Origin: Chloroflexota bacterium | GTDB taxonomy: Bacteria > Chloroflexota > Anaerolineae > UBA7937 > B3-Chlor | Direction: 5' to 3' | Assembly: GCA_030603665.1 (NCBI GenBank) | Contig: JAUVXJ010000018.1 | Coordinates: forward strand, 1-62,463 | Length of the DNA stretch: 62,463 nt | Part shown: piece by piece, positions 42,595-51,488 of the stretch | Position numbering within the stretch: the first letter of the stretch is position 1 | Layout: each line of letters opens with the position of its first letter | Program-made: the position numbers and the translations under genes | Notes under the pieces: model-generated | What the model was told of the DNA's origin: nothing | Databases searched by the model: none | Seen by the model: only the letters and a program-made list of their open reading frames with translations

Positions 42595-43458
42595 ATGAGC
42601 GCGCAAGAGCCTACGAAGGTCATCGCCATGCTCAATGAGGACATCACAGGGGAGCACGCAGCCATCGTCCAGTATCTCCGGCATGCGTACGCCATGGAGG
42701 AAGGCGAGCTGGCCTGCGAGATCGAGGCCATCGCCAGGGATGAAATGCGCCACCTGGACTGGCTGGCGGAAACCGTAGCGGAGCTAGGGGGCGAGCCCGA
42801 TCTGGAGAGAGGCCAGATGACCATCGGCGGGGACAGCATCTCCGAATGGATGCAGCGCGACGTGGGCCTGGAGAAAGACGCCATAGCCCTCTATGAGCGG
42901 CACATTGAGGCCATCGAAGACCGAAAGATCACGCGGCTCCTGCGACGCATCGTCTCCGATGAGGTGGCCCACCGTCACGACTTCGAGCACTTCGTGGAGA
43001 AGTCGAAGAAGAAAGCCATGGAGCCCATCGCCCCACTGGAAGCTCCCGTGGGGAAACCCAGCAAGCTTGGAGATATGCTCAACTGGGGCATCCGCCACGA
43101 ATACACGGTTATCCTGCAGTACCTATACCACTCCTTCATGACGCCTGACGAGGAGGTCAGCGAGCAGATGGATGACCAGGCCATCAACGAGATGCAGCAT
43201 CTTGGATGGCTGGCCGAGGAATTGACGGAGTCTGGCGGCGTGCCGGATATCGAGGACACAGGCGTGGATCGCTCCAAGGATACCGCAGATATGCTACGCG
43301 CCGATATCGCGGTGGAGCGCAAGGTGACCAAGGAGTACACCCGTCAGATAGATGAGGTGGACGATCCCGACCTGAAGAGACTCATCGCCCGTATCCGCGA
43401 CAACGAGATCTACCACGACGAACTGTTCAGCGATCTGCTGGACGAGATAAGCGAGTAG
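42595..43458 (+). CDS. Tandem ferritin-like (bacterioferritin-type) protein
   Basis: The 287-residue protein is two ferritin-like domains in a row. Domain 1 (about 1-140) has DITGEHAAIVQYLRHA and DEMRHLDWLAE; domain 2 (about 150-287) has RHEYTVILQYLYHS and NEMQHLGWLAEEL. Each has the E...ExxH diiron pattern. The internal duplication makes one chain hold two bundles. It starts at ATG 42595 (AAAGGAG upstream). Function is iron handling or peroxide reduction, by family and context. Confidence 0.88.
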   Translation: MSAQEPTKVIAMLNEDITGEHAAIVQYLRHAYAMEEGELACEIEAIARDEMRHLDWLAETVAELGGEPDLERGQMTIGGDSISEWMQRDVGLEKDAIALYERHIEAIEDRKITRLLRRIVSDEVAHRHDFEHFVEKSKKKAMEPIAPLEAPVGKPSKLGDMLNWGIRHEYTVILQYLYHSFMTPDEEVSEQMDDQAINEMQHLGWLAEELTESGGVPDIEDTGVDRSKDTADMLRADIAVERKVTKEYTRQIDEVDDPDLKRLIARIRDNEIYHDELFSDLLDEISE

Positions 43459-43464
43459 AGAGCG

Positions 43465-44055
43465 ATGCGACTGAAAGTGCTGGGGCTGGCGAGCAGCCCG
43501 CGCCGCCACGGCAACACCGAGTTGCTGCTGGATCAGGTGCTTGCGGGTGCGGCCAGCAAAGGTGCACAGACCGAGAAGGTCGTGCTTTGCACCATGACGA
43601 TGGATCCGTGCGATGAATGTGAAGCCTGCTACGAGACGGGCAGATGCGTCATACAGGATGACTACCAGTTGCTCTACCCCAAGTTGATCAAGGCCGAGAG
43701 GGTCGTACTTGCCGCTCCCATCTTCTTCATGGGTCTGCCCGCACAGGCGAAGGCCTTCATCGACCGCTGCCAGTGTTTCTGGGCGCGGAAGTACGTGCTG
43801 CAGGATCCCCTACCTGCAACCGACACCGGGGAGCAGCGCCAGGGCTATCTCGTCTCCACAGCAGGCGGTCCCGAGACCAGCTTCCAGTGCGCGGCCAGGA
43901 GCTTGAAGGCCTTCCTTGACGCCCTCGATGGCACGTATGGAGGCGAGTTGACGTTCCGTGGAGTGGATGAGAAGGCAGCCATCCTGAACCACCCCTCGGC
44001 CCTTGAGGAGGCCCTGGCTTTGGGCAAGGCCATCGCCAGTCCAGGAGGGAAGTGA
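43465..44055 (+). CDS. NAD(P)H-dependent FMN reductase / iron-sulfur flavoprotein-like
   Basis: A 196-residue flavodoxin-like FMN protein: LGLASSPRRHGNTELLLDQ (phosphate-binding loop) and a cysteine-containing loop CDECEACYETGRC (near 49-61) as in the iron-sulfur flavoproteins of anaerobes. AAPIFFMGLPAQ follows. It reduces quinones, flavins or O2-derived species. The stop overlaps the next start (GTGA). Confidence 0.88.
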   Translation: MRLKVLGLASSPRRHGNTELLLDQVLAGAASKGAQTEKVVLCTMTMDPCDECEACYETGRCVIQDDYQLLYPKLIKAERVVLAAPIFFMGLPAQAKAFIDRCQCFWARKYVLQDPLPATDTGEQRQGYLVSTAGGPETSFQCAARSLKAFLDALDGTYGGELTFRGVDEKAAILNHPSALEEALALGKAIASPGGK

Positions 44056-44501
44056 TATTGACTCGCTTGATCGTCGTCTACGAGTCGAACACGGGAAACA
44101 CGCGGAAGATGGCGAAGGCGGTGGCCCAGGGCGCCCGCGAGGTCTCCGAGGTGGAGGTCGTGCTGGCCGACGTCGGACAGGCCAGCGAGGCGCAACTCTC
44201 TGAGATGGACGGTATCATCCTTGGCGCCCCTACCAGAAACACCAAGATCCCACCTGCGATGAGTCAGTTCTTAGACCGCATGAAGCAGGTACCAGTCCGC
44301 GGAAAGCTGGGGGCGGTATTCGGCTCCTATGGATGGAGCGGCGAGGCGGTGGGCCTCCTGCGGTCAGCCTTGGTTGCTCAAGGCGTCCGAGTACCGGGCG
44401 TGGGGGTCCGCGCCAAGAGAACGCCAGACGCCCAGGCCCTGAAGCAGTGCGAGGACCTGGGTAGATCCGTGGCCCAGCGCCTGGTCAAAGAAGCGAGTTG
44501 A
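44052..44501 (+). CDS. Flavodoxin
   Basis: A 149-residue flavodoxin from GTG 44052, overlapping the previous gene by 4 bases. It has the FMN phosphate loop [20 protein letters not shown] and [13 protein letters not shown] near 98. It resembles the C-terminal domain of the flavodiiron protein encoded at 38206, which has the same [11 protein letters not shown] block. A low-potential electron carrier, probably for the oxygen-defence enzymes. Confidence 0.92.
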   Translation: MILTRLIVVYESNTGNTRKMAKAVAQGAREVSEVEVVLADVGQASEAQLSEMDGIILGAPTRNTKIPPAMSQFLDRMKQVPVRGKLGAVFGSYGWSGEAVGLLRSALVAQGVRVPGVGVRAKRTPDAQALKQCEDLGRSVAQRLVKEAS

Positions 44502-44589
44502 AGGTCAGACCGCTTCCCTTCGAGCATGCATTGCGGTATCTGCCGGCATGTGGCAACCATCGAGCCGGCACGCCGACGAGGATGGCGGG

Positions 44590-45288
44590 ATGTCCAACCG
44601 AGCCGTAGAGAGTGATGCTTCATCTCCTCTGGCAACAGGCCCGGACACCCAAGGAGTTGATGAAGCTGAGACCCACGAAGAGTTTGGTGAACTGGCCAAG
44701 TTCACCGTTGCGGGTTTCGCCAGTGGCCTTGCCTTGGGGGTCCTGCTGGACTCCTTGGGCTTTCAACTCAGTGCCGTAGGCCAGTGGCTGGTGCGCACCC
44801 TCTCGGGGGAGGGGGAGAGCATCTTCGAGGGTATCTATGCCCTACGCCAAAGGCTTCGTGGTGCAAAACGCTCGATGGCGGAGGCCTACGGTTGGGGAAA
44901 GCTGCTCGGGATGACGGCACCGTGGATAGTGGACTGGGGCAGCCGTGTTTTGGGTATAGACGTATACGGAGTGCAGGGGTTCTACATTCCGTTCTTCTAT
45001 TCCATGAGCGATCAGGTCGGAGCAAACGTTTCGGGGCTCCTCTTCTTGCGGAGAGAGACAGGATCGTGGACAGGCGCCTTCGGCCGATACTTACGCCACC
45101 CTGTCCTGTTGGCTAGCTTGGCGGTGGTGCTCTTGGTACCCATGGGACTCCTTCTGGCGAGAGTGGGAGGCTTCAGTCCCACCACACAGACGTACACCGC
45201 GCTGGAAACCATCGCAGCCAACCTGTGTTGGGTTCCGCCGCTCGTGGGCGCTGCCGCAGAACGGTTGCGTGGCAGCAAGGTCGCCTGA
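44590..45288 (+). CDS. Membrane protein of unknown function
   Basis: A 232-residue protein from ATG 44590 (an earlier ATG at 44548 is in frame). The acidic N-terminus of 35 residues is soluble. Hydrophobic segments lie near [40 protein letters not shown] and [13 protein letters not shown]. The loop between them contains [19 protein letters not shown] recognise no family. It lies between the flavodoxin and the molybdopterin oxidoreductase genes; it could anchor the latter but nothing proves this. Confidence 0.65.
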   Translation: MSNRAVESDASSPLATGPDTQGVDEAETHEEFGELAKFTVAGFASGLALGVLLDSLGFQLSAVGQWLVRTLSGEGESIFEGIYALRQRLRGAKRSMAEAYGWGKLLGMTAPWIVDWGSRVLGIDVYGVQGFYIPFFYSMSDQVGANVSGLLFLRRETGSWTGAFGRYLRHPVLLASLAVVLLVPMGLLLARVGGFSPTTQTYTALETIAANLCWVPPLVGAAAERLRGSKVA

Positions 45289-45318
45289 AGGTGCACAGCA
45301 GAGACGTGAGGTGAGAAG

Positions 45319-45912
45319 ATGCTGTTTGGCCGCTCAGGCCGCGAAGAGAACGTGAACTCGGACCGCATCCCGCCGGGCCAACGCCTGACGGACAAGTTCC
45401 CGGTCCTCCACTACGGCAGCGTCCCCCAGTTCGACCGTGCGACGTGGGATCTCAAGGTTTTCGGCCTGGTTGAAGAGCCTCTCGCTTTTTCCTACGACCA
45501 GTTCCTGGAGCTACCGGCTACCAGGATCGTGGCCGACATACACTGCGTCACCACTTGGAGCAAGCTCGACACCATATGGGAAGGCGTGCTCTTCCGAGAA
45601 CTGATCAACTCCGTCCAGGTGGACCCAGAAGCGCGATTCGTCATGGTCCACTGCGAGCAAGACTTCACCACCAACGTTCCACTGGAAGTCCTCATGGATG
45701 ACGACGTACTGCTGGCCCATCGGTACGACGACCAGCCCCTCACCCCAGAGCACGGATATCCTCTCAGGCTGGTGGTTCCCAAGAAGTACTTCTGGAAGAG
45801 CGCCAAGTGGGTACGAGGCCTGGAACTGATGGCCCAGGACCGCCTAGGTTTCTGGGAGGTACGAGGCTACCACAACAACGCTGACCCGTGGAAGGAGGAG
45901 CGCTACTCATAG
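45319..45912 (+). CDS. Sulfite-oxidase-family molybdopterin protein
   Basis: A 197-residue oxidoreductase of the sulfite oxidase molybdopterin-binding fold (YedY/YuiH-like). The Mo-ligating Cys sits in [13 protein letters not shown] (near 75), followed by [19 protein letters not shown] and the [12 protein letters not shown] block. There is no dimerisation or cytochrome domain and no Tat signal, so it is cytoplasmic; the substrate is unknown. The frame ends with TAG at 45910-45912, just where a decayed rubrerythrin begins. Confidence 0.88.
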   Translation: MLFGRSGREENVNSDRIPPGQRLTDKFPVLHYGSVPQFDRATWDLKVFGLVEEPLAFSYDQFLELPATRIVADIHCVTTWSKLDTIWEGVLFRELINSVQVDPEARFVMVHCEQDFTTNVPLEVLMDDDVLLAHRYDDQPLTPEHGYPLRLVVPKKYFWKSAKWVRGLELMAQDRLGFWEVRGYHNNADPWKEERYS

Positions 45913-46069
45913 TGGCATTAGCAAAGGGAAGGCTGGGAGAGAAGACGAGCCGCAATCTGCACCATGCCTTTGCGGGGAAGCCAAGGCCCACATCGGGCTA
46001 GCTGCGTTTGCCGAAGAAGCAGACAAGGATCGGGAGAGCCAATACCACGCCACTGCGCGACCGAGGTAG
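45912..46069 (+). pseudogene. Decayed rubrerythrin fragment
   Basis: From GTG 45912 the frame reads KGRLGEKTSRNLHHAFAG, as in rubrerythrin N-termini (KGT.TEKNL..AFAGE). A missing G at about 45977 shifts the frame; the next frame continues EAKAHIGLAAFAEEADKDRE as expected, then ends at TAG 46067-46069. Only about 45 of some 165 codons remain. Confidence 0.75.
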
Positions 46070-46074
46070 AAAAC

Positions 46075-47820
46075 ATGGCCACAAGAGAGATGACGTTCAA
46101 GATAGGCGGCGAAGCGGGACAAGGAGTCGAATCCAGCGGCGCTGGGTTCGCTAAGGCGTTCGCCCGTGCTGGGTGGCACGTCTTCGGCACGCAAGATTAC
46201 TACTCGCGCATCCGTGGAGGGCACAACTTCTACCAAATCCGCGTCGCCGAAACGCCCCTCTATTCACACGTGGATTCCATAGACTTGCTGCTTGCCCTCA
46301 CGCAGGAGGCCGTTGATCGCCACTGCGACGAGGTTGTGCCGGGAGGAGGGGTCATCTGTGAAGAGTGCCTGGAGGTGGACTGCGCCACTCTGGACAAGCG
46401 AGACGTAAGCTACTTCCCCATCCCTCTCACGGACATCGCGAAGGAACAGGGCGGCGCTGAGGTGATGCGCAATACCGCGGCCCTGGGAGCGGCTGCCGGC
46501 CTCACAGGCTTTCCGCTCGAGGTCATGGCCAGTGTGATCGAGGACAACTTCAGGAAGAAGGGCACCGAAGCTGTGCAGGTCAATCTCCGGGTCGCCGAGG
46601 CCGCCTATCACTGGACCCAGGATAAGTTTGGAGAGGGCTTCGACTACGAACTCCCACGCATAGAGGACGCACCACGCAGAATGGTCATGGACGGCAACCA
46701 GGCGATAGCCCTTGGGGCGCTCCTGGGCGGATGCAAGTTTGTGGCCGGATACCCCATGACTCCAGCCACTTCGGTCCTCCAGTGGATGGCAACTCACGGA
46801 GACCGGTACGGGGTGGTGGTCAAACACACCGAAGACGAGATCGCAGCGATGATGATGATCATCGGGGCTGCCCACATGGGGGTTCGAGCCTTGGCTCCCA
46901 CATCGGGTGGTGGCTTTTCCCTGATGACAGAGGGTTTGGGTCTGGCCGGTATGACGGAGACACCCGTCGTCGTCGTGGAGGCACAACGGCCTGGACCGGC
47001 GACTGGGCTCGCCACGCGCACCGAACAGGGAGATCTGCTCTTCGTGCTGCACGCATCTCAGGGAGAGTTCCCGCGGATCATCCTCTCACCGGGCACGATC
47101 GAGGAGTGCTTCGACGCCGGTTGGCGGGCCTTCAACCTGGCCGAGACTTACCAGTGCCCCGTGATCATACTCAGCGACAACTTCCTGGCCAACTCCGTAC
47201 GCACCATCGAGAAGGACGCCCTCGATTTCTCAGGCGTGCACATTGACCGCGGTCAACTGCTCACGGAAAAGGATCTCGACGCGCTGGAGGGCGAGTACCT
47301 CAGATACGCATACACCAAGTCGGGTATCTCCCCCAGGGCTCTGCCCGGCCATCCCAAAGCGGTATACCAGGCTACCGGTAACGAGCACTCACCAGACGGC
47401 CAGCTCACCGAGGAGCGGGAGCCCCGTCGCCTTCAGATGGAGAAAAGGCTAGCCAAACTGGAGTGCGCCCTCACAGAGATGCGCGGCCCGGTTCCCTACG
47501 GACCGAAGAAGGCCGAGACTACCCTTGTCGGGTGGGGCTCGACCTATGGGCCTTTGCGAGAGACCGTAGACCTGCTCACGGAGCAGGGCGAGAGCGCAAA
47601 CATGCTACACATCCGGGACGTTTGGCCCTTCCCGGCGGACGCAGTGAGGGAGGCTCTGAGCGACGCGCAGCGCACAGTCATGGTCGAGGGTAATGCCACG
47701 GGACAGATGGCCTCTCTCGTTGAGGCTCACACCGGGGTGAACATCGACCACCACATCCGCAGGTACGACGGGCGCCCCTTCTCGCCCCAGTACATCATGG
47801 CAAGGCTGGAGGAGGTGTAG
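46075..47820 (+). CDS. 2-oxoacid:ferredoxin oxidoreductase, fused gamma-alpha subunit
   Basis: The 581-residue protein joins the gamma domain (1-190, KIGGEAGQGVESSGAGFAKA) to the alpha pyrimidine-binding domain (from about 205, GNQAIALGALLGGCKFVAGYPMTPATSV). It carries KHTEDEIAAMMMIIGAA and the C-terminal transketolase-like region. Starts at ATG 46075. With the TPP-binding beta subunit it oxidatively decarboxylates a 2-oxoacid to acyl-CoA and reduces ferredoxin (or runs in reverse for CO2 fixation). KorA/VorA-like; the substrate cannot be fixed by eye. Confidence 0.9.
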   Translation: MATREMTFKIGGEAGQGVESSGAGFAKAFARAGWHVFGTQDYYSRIRGGHNFYQIRVAETPLYSHVDSIDLLLALTQEAVDRHCDEVVPGGGVICEECLEVDCATLDKRDVSYFPIPLTDIAKEQGGAEVMRNTAALGAAAGLTGFPLEVMASVIEDNFRKKGTEAVQVNLRVAEAAYHWTQDKFGEGFDYELPRIEDAPRRMVMDGNQAIALGALLGGCKFVAGYPMTPATSVLQWMATHGDRYGVVVKHTEDEIAAMMMIIGAAHMGVRALAPTSGGGFSLMTEGLGLAGMTETPVVVVEAQRPGPATGLATRTEQGDLLFVLHASQGEFPRIILSPGTIEECFDAGWRAFNLAETYQCPVIILSDNFLANSVRTIEKDALDFSGVHIDRGQLLTEKDLDALEGEYLRYAYTKSGISPRALPGHPKAVYQATGNEHSPDGQLTEEREPRRLQMEKRLAKLECALTEMRGPVPYGPKKAETTLVGWGSTYGPLRETVDLLTEQGESANMLHIRDVWPFPADAVREALSDAQRTVMVEGNATGQMASLVEAHTGVNIDHHIRRYDGRPFSPQYIMARLEEV

Positions 47821-47821
47821 A

Positions 47822-48694
47822 ATGGTTGAGTTCCAGGATTATCGGAGCCCGGTGCGCCCCACCTGGTGCAAGGGCTGCGGAGACTACGGAATCTGGAACG
47901 CCCTCAAGTTCGCCCTGTCCGAGCTGGACCTGGCTCCCCACGAGGTGCTGATGGTCAGTGGGATCGGATGTGGCAGCAAGACCCCCGACTACACGCACGT
48001 CAACGGGCTGCACACGCTCCACGGCCGGTCGCTTCCCGCCGCCACCGGTGCCAGATTGGCGAACCACGGCGCAGAGGTCATTTGCGTGCACGGGGATGGC
48101 GACGGATACGGGATGGGCTTGGGCCACATGATGCACGCAGCACGCCGCAACCTGGACATCACCGACGTAGTGCAGAACAACCGCGTTTACGGTCTAACCA
48201 AGGGACAGTACTCTCCCACCAGCCCCGAGGGTTTCGTTTCCAAGACTTCTCCGCAGGGGGCCATCGATCGTCCTGTGAATCCGTGGGCTCTGGCGCTGGC
48301 TGCCGGCGCCACCTTCATAGGGCGGGGCTTTCCAGCTGACTTGAGGCACCTCGTCGAAGTCATCAAGAAGGCGATTCAACATCGCGGATACGCCCTGGTG
48401 GACGTGCTGCAGCCCTGTGTGAGCTTCAACCGGGCCTACGCGTACGACTACTACCAACCCCGCGTCTACAAGCTTGAGGAGGAATCCGGCTACGACCCCT
48501 CTGATCGAGCCATGGCCTGGGAGAGGGCCCACGAGTGGGGCGATCGCATTCCCATGGGAATCCTATACCAGGTCGAGGGAGAGCCCACCTACGAAGATCA
48601 GGTTCCGGTGCTCCAGGAAGGGCCGCTGGTCAAGCAGACCTTCAGGGAATGGACGGAAAACGACTTCGAAGCCTTGAGGTCGGAGTTCATCTAG
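47822..48694 (+). CDS. 2-oxoacid:ferredoxin oxidoreductase, beta (TPP) subunit
   Basis: A 290-residue TPP-binding subunit: WCKGCGDYGIW with the iron-sulfur cysteines, GIGCGSKTPDYTHVNGLHTLHGR, and the TPP/Mg motif GDGDGYGMGLGHMMHAARRN ending in NNRVYGLTKGQ. It forms the active complex with the fused gamma-alpha subunit, whose gene ends 1 base upstream. Ferredoxin reduced here could feed the formate, hydrogenase or rubredoxin systems. Confidence 0.92.
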   Translation: MVEFQDYRSPVRPTWCKGCGDYGIWNALKFALSELDLAPHEVLMVSGIGCGSKTPDYTHVNGLHTLHGRSLPAATGARLANHGAEVICVHGDGDGYGMGLGHMMHAARRNLDITDVVQNNRVYGLTKGQYSPTSPEGFVSKTSPQGAIDRPVNPWALALAAGATFIGRGFPADLRHLVEVIKKAIQHRGYALVDVLQPCVSFNRAYAYDYYQPRVYKLEEESGYDPSDRAMAWERAHEWGDRIPMGILYQVEGEPTYEDQVPVLQEGPLVKQTFREWTENDFEALRSEFI

Positions 48695-48752
48695 CGTCAT
48701 GCGGCGAGGCACCCATTGGGTGCACCATACGCTGTAGTTAAGGAGACGACAA

Positions 48753-48992
48753 ATGCGGTATGGGCTTGAGACGAAACTGAGTACCACAGAGGTCCTGAAC
48801 AGGGCAGCGGGGTACTTCGGCGAAGGCGGACTGGGATTGGAGGTCACCTCGCGCGATGAGTGCTGCATCTCTCTGGCTGGCGGAGGAGGTCACGTCACGG
48901 TTACAGTGACGGAAGGCGACAAGACCTCCATCGACGTGGAGACCCGCGAATGGGACTACCAGGTCAAGAAGTTCATGGCCGACGAACTGTAG
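48753..48992 (+). CDS. Small hypothetical protein
   Basis: A 79-residue protein with AAGGAGACG before the ATG. Predicted alpha-beta, with the block SRDECCISLAGGGGHVTVTV and an acidic end. No family recognised and no membrane segment. It follows the oxidoreductase genes by 58 bases. Clean start signal and codon use make it a likely real gene. Confidence 0.65.
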   Translation: MRYGLETKLSTTEVLNRAAGYFGEGGLGLEVTSRDECCISLAGGGGHVTVTVTEGDKTSIDVETREWDYQVKKFMADEL

Positions 48993-49106
48993 TAGTCTTG
49001 AGGTGACTTGCTCCGTCGAGAAGCGAAGGCATGACCATGTCGCTGGTCTAGTCAGAGCATGGCCATAGGATCGTTGTAAGTACGTATTATCGCACAAGGA
49101 GGTAAG

Positions 49107-49646
49107 ATGGAGAAGGACGTATTGGATATCATCAAGAAGCGCAGGACCGTTCGCGCATTCACAGACGAGGATGTGACGGACGAACAGGTCGAGACCGTAC
49201 TGGAGATGGGGATGTACGCTCCCACCTACATGGGTCGGAAGCCGTGGCACTTCGTGGTCATCAGGGACAAGGACCTCCAGACGCAGCTGGGGGAGACCCT
49301 GGGCGTTCGACCGTACATTCAGCAGGCGTCAGCGGTCATCGCCGTGTATGGTGACCCCGAGGTATCCAACACCTGGGATCTGGATGGATGCGCGGCCATA
49401 GAGAACATGCTCATCGCTGCCACCGCCCTCGACCTAGGGGGCGCATGGGCGGGCAGCCCAGGGAATGTGGCCTGGGGCCAGGCCGAGGAACTCCTGCGAG
49501 ATTCCCTCAAGGTCCCCAAGGGTTTCCGCGCACTTTCGCTCGTGTGCCTAGGTCACCCCGCGAAGATGGCTGTTCCTCATACCAAGGATGAGCGGTATGA
49601 CAAAGCGAGAGTCCACTACGGCACCTGGAGCGAACTGAAGCTATGA
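49107..49646 (+). CDS. Nitroreductase-family FMN enzyme
   Basis: A 179-residue nitroreductase-fold protein: IIKKRRTVRAFTDEDVTDEQ at the start, APTYMGRKPWHFVVI, and AAIENMLIAATALDLGGAW, then a C-terminal LVCLGHPAK. It uses NAD(P)H and FMN to reduce nitro compounds, quinones or flavins. AAGGAGG lies before the ATG. It overlaps the glutaredoxin-PDZ gene by 4 bases (ATGA). Confidence 0.9.
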   Translation: MEKDVLDIIKKRRTVRAFTDEDVTDEQVETVLEMGMYAPTYMGRKPWHFVVIRDKDLQTQLGETLGVRPYIQQASAVIAVYGDPEVSNTWDLDGCAAIENMLIAATALDLGGAWAGSPGNVAWGQAEELLRDSLKVPKGFRALSLVCLGHPAKMAVPHTKDERYDKARVHYGTWSELKL

Positions 49647-50164
49647 GCGAAGTAGTGGTCTATACGACGCCTACCTGCGGCTACTGCCATCAGGTCAAGC
49701 AGTATCTTGGGCAGCGGGAGATACCTTACAGAGAAATCGACGTGGCAGCCGACGCGCAGGCCGCTGCAGAGATGGTCAACGTCACTGGGCAGCGCGGGGT
49801 CCCGGTGGTGGTCATCGACGGCCAGGTGGTGGTGGGCTTCGATCGGCCTCGCATAGACGAACTGCTGGCTGCTCGCTCCGCCAGACAACCTCGGCTGGGC
49901 CTGTCGGTGGCAGATGCGGCGAGCATGGCCCAGAAACACGGCAGCGGGCCCACGGATGGAGCCTACGTCGGCCGGGTGAGCCCGCTCTCCCCAGGAGACA
50001 GGGCAGGGTTGGCTGAGGGCGATGTGGTGGTGGCCCTGGCAGGCGAGCCCATACGCAACGCCGATGATCTCGAAGCCGTTCTCTCCGAGTTGGTTCCCGG
50101 CGAGCAGGTCAACCTTGTGTTCTTGCGCGACGGCCAGAGAACGACCGCCAGGGTGACGCCGTAG
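49643..50164 (+). CDS. Glutaredoxin-PDZ fusion protein
   Basis: The 173-residue protein has an NrdH/glutaredoxin domain (1-80; active site TPTCGYC, C11-GY-C14; GVPVVVIDGQVVVGFD) joined to a PDZ domain (about 85-173; LGLSV, GRVSPLSPGDRAGLAEGDVV, AGEPIRNADDLEAVL). The PDZ half binds peptides or C-termini, so it may tether the thiol-reducing domain to a partner. No signal peptide, so it is cytoplasmic. It overlaps the nitroreductase gene, so it is translationally coupled. Shares the VVIDGQVVVGFDRPR block with the TGA-containing glutaredoxin at 53747. Confidence 0.88.
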   Translation: MSEVVVYTTPTCGYCHQVKQYLGQREIPYREIDVAADAQAAAEMVNVTGQRGVPVVVIDGQVVVGFDRPRIDELLAARSARQPRLGLSVADAASMAQKHGSGPTDGAYVGRVSPLSPGDRAGLAEGDVVVALAGEPIRNADDLEAVLSELVPGEQVNLVFLRDGQRTTARVTP

Positions 50165-50194
50165 CTGCTCTCGGTGGCCGGTAGGAGACTGTAC

Positions 50195-50719
50195 ATGGGC
50201 GATGCTGATTTGGAGAGCGCCCTGTTGGCGCTGGACGTCGCCATCCAAACAGAGAAGGATGGTCGTGAGTTCTACAAGCGGGCGGCGAAGAACACCACCG
50301 ATCCGGGGGGCAAGGTCCTGTTCACCTCCCTTGCAGACGACGAGCTGGAGCATCTTGGCCTGTTGGAGTCACAACGGGAGGCCCTCGCTAGAGACGGGCG
50401 TTGGCAACCGGGTTTGGCCACAGACCGACGAGACCGGCCTGCTCTAGTCGAAGGAGCTCCTCTCTTCGCCCGAGCAGCATTGGCGGAGAATGTGAACGCG
50501 TACACATCCGATCTGTCCGCATTGCGTATGGCGTTCCTGATCGAGAAGGATGCGGTGGCCTTCTACACCAAGGCCGCCGCAAAGACAGAGGACCCTGCCG
50601 GCAAGGAGGTCTACGAGCGCCTTGTCGAGATGGAGAAGGAACATCAGCGGATACTGGAGGAGGAGTACAACGCCCTAGGGAGAGAGTTCTGGGGCACGAT
50701 GGGCTTCGAGCCCTTCTGA
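50195..50719 (+). CDS. Rubrerythrin-like ferritin-superfamily protein
   Basis: A 174-residue protein from ATG 50195 (GTAGGAGAC upstream; an earlier GTG at 50174 is in frame). Helical, with two diiron-type pairs: AIQTEKDGREFYKRA with DDELEHLGLLES, and FLIEKDAVAFYTKA with MEKEHQRILEEEY. There is no rubredoxin tail. It resembles the next gene product in layout, so the two look like a duplicated pair. Peroxide reduction or iron binding is inferred. Confidence 0.85.
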   Translation: MGDADLESALLALDVAIQTEKDGREFYKRAAKNTTDPGGKVLFTSLADDELEHLGLLESQREALARDGRWQPGLATDRRDRPALVEGAPLFARAALAENVNAYTSDLSALRMAFLIEKDAVAFYTKAAAKTEDPAGKEVYERLVEMEKEHQRILEEEYNALGREFWGTMGFEPF

Positions 50720-50753
50720 GTATACAAGAGCCACTGGAACAACGGAGGTGCTC

Positions 50754-51287
50754 ATGACAGATAACGCATCGGTTGCGCTTTCGGTGCTGCGAGAAGCGGT
50801 TCGCAACGAGTTGGACGGCAAGGCCATGTACCTGCAGGCTGCTCAGAGGACCCAGGATGACCTAGGCAGATCCATGTTCCGTTCCTTCGCCAAGGAGGAG
50901 GAGCAACACATACACATCCTCCAGGTGCAGTACGCCGGAGTAAGTGATTCTGGCGAGTGGATTGACCTGGAGGCAGCCCGAAAGGCTACGAGGGATCCAG
51001 AACTCATCCTCTTCCCTCAAGAGGAGGGAGAGGTCCAGGAGCTGGTTCCCGAGGGCACCAGCGACCTGCAGGCCCTGAAGTTGGCCATGGAGTTCGAGCA
51101 ACGAGCCGTGCGCATGTACGAGAAGGCAGCTGCCGACAGCAGCAACCCCACGTCACAGGCCTTCTTTCGCGAGTTAGCTGAGTGGGAAGGCACACACTAC
51201 CGGATCCTGGACAACAGCCACGACTACCTCGCCAACGAGGGAGAATGGTACTTCCAGGAGCTGGAGATGCCCATGTACGAAGGCTGA
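50754..51287 (+). CDS. Rubrerythrin-like ferritin-superfamily protein
   Basis: A 177-residue paralogue of the upstream protein from ATG 50754 (GGAGGTG upstream). Helices carry REAVRNELDGKAMYLQA with KEEEQHIHILQ, and AMEFEQRAVRMYEKA with AEWEGTHYRILD, the ExxxxxxY and ExxH patterns of erythrin-type diiron sites. It ends with YFQELEMPMYEG, without rubredoxin motifs. Likely cotranscribed with the gene before it. Confidence 0.85.
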   Translation: MTDNASVALSVLREAVRNELDGKAMYLQAAQRTQDDLGRSMFRSFAKEEEQHIHILQVQYAGVSDSGEWIDLEAARKATRDPELILFPQEEGEVQELVPEGTSDLQALKLAMEFEQRAVRMYEKAAADSSNPTSQAFFRELAEWEGTHYRILDNSHDYLANEGEWYFQELEMPMYEG

Positions 51288-51488
51288 GTCCTTCTCAGGC
51301 TCGATACGGCCGGCCGAGAACCCGCCAGCGATGACGCGCCATGCCCGAGACGGCTACATGCAGAAGCCGCGTGGCGATCTGGCGCATGATGGGGATTGGG
51401 TACGCTCCCTCGCTTCAGAAACACCCGTCGCCGCTGTGTTGCAGAGCTCTGAAGACCTGTCAGGCACAAATGCAAAGGATACGTCGGC

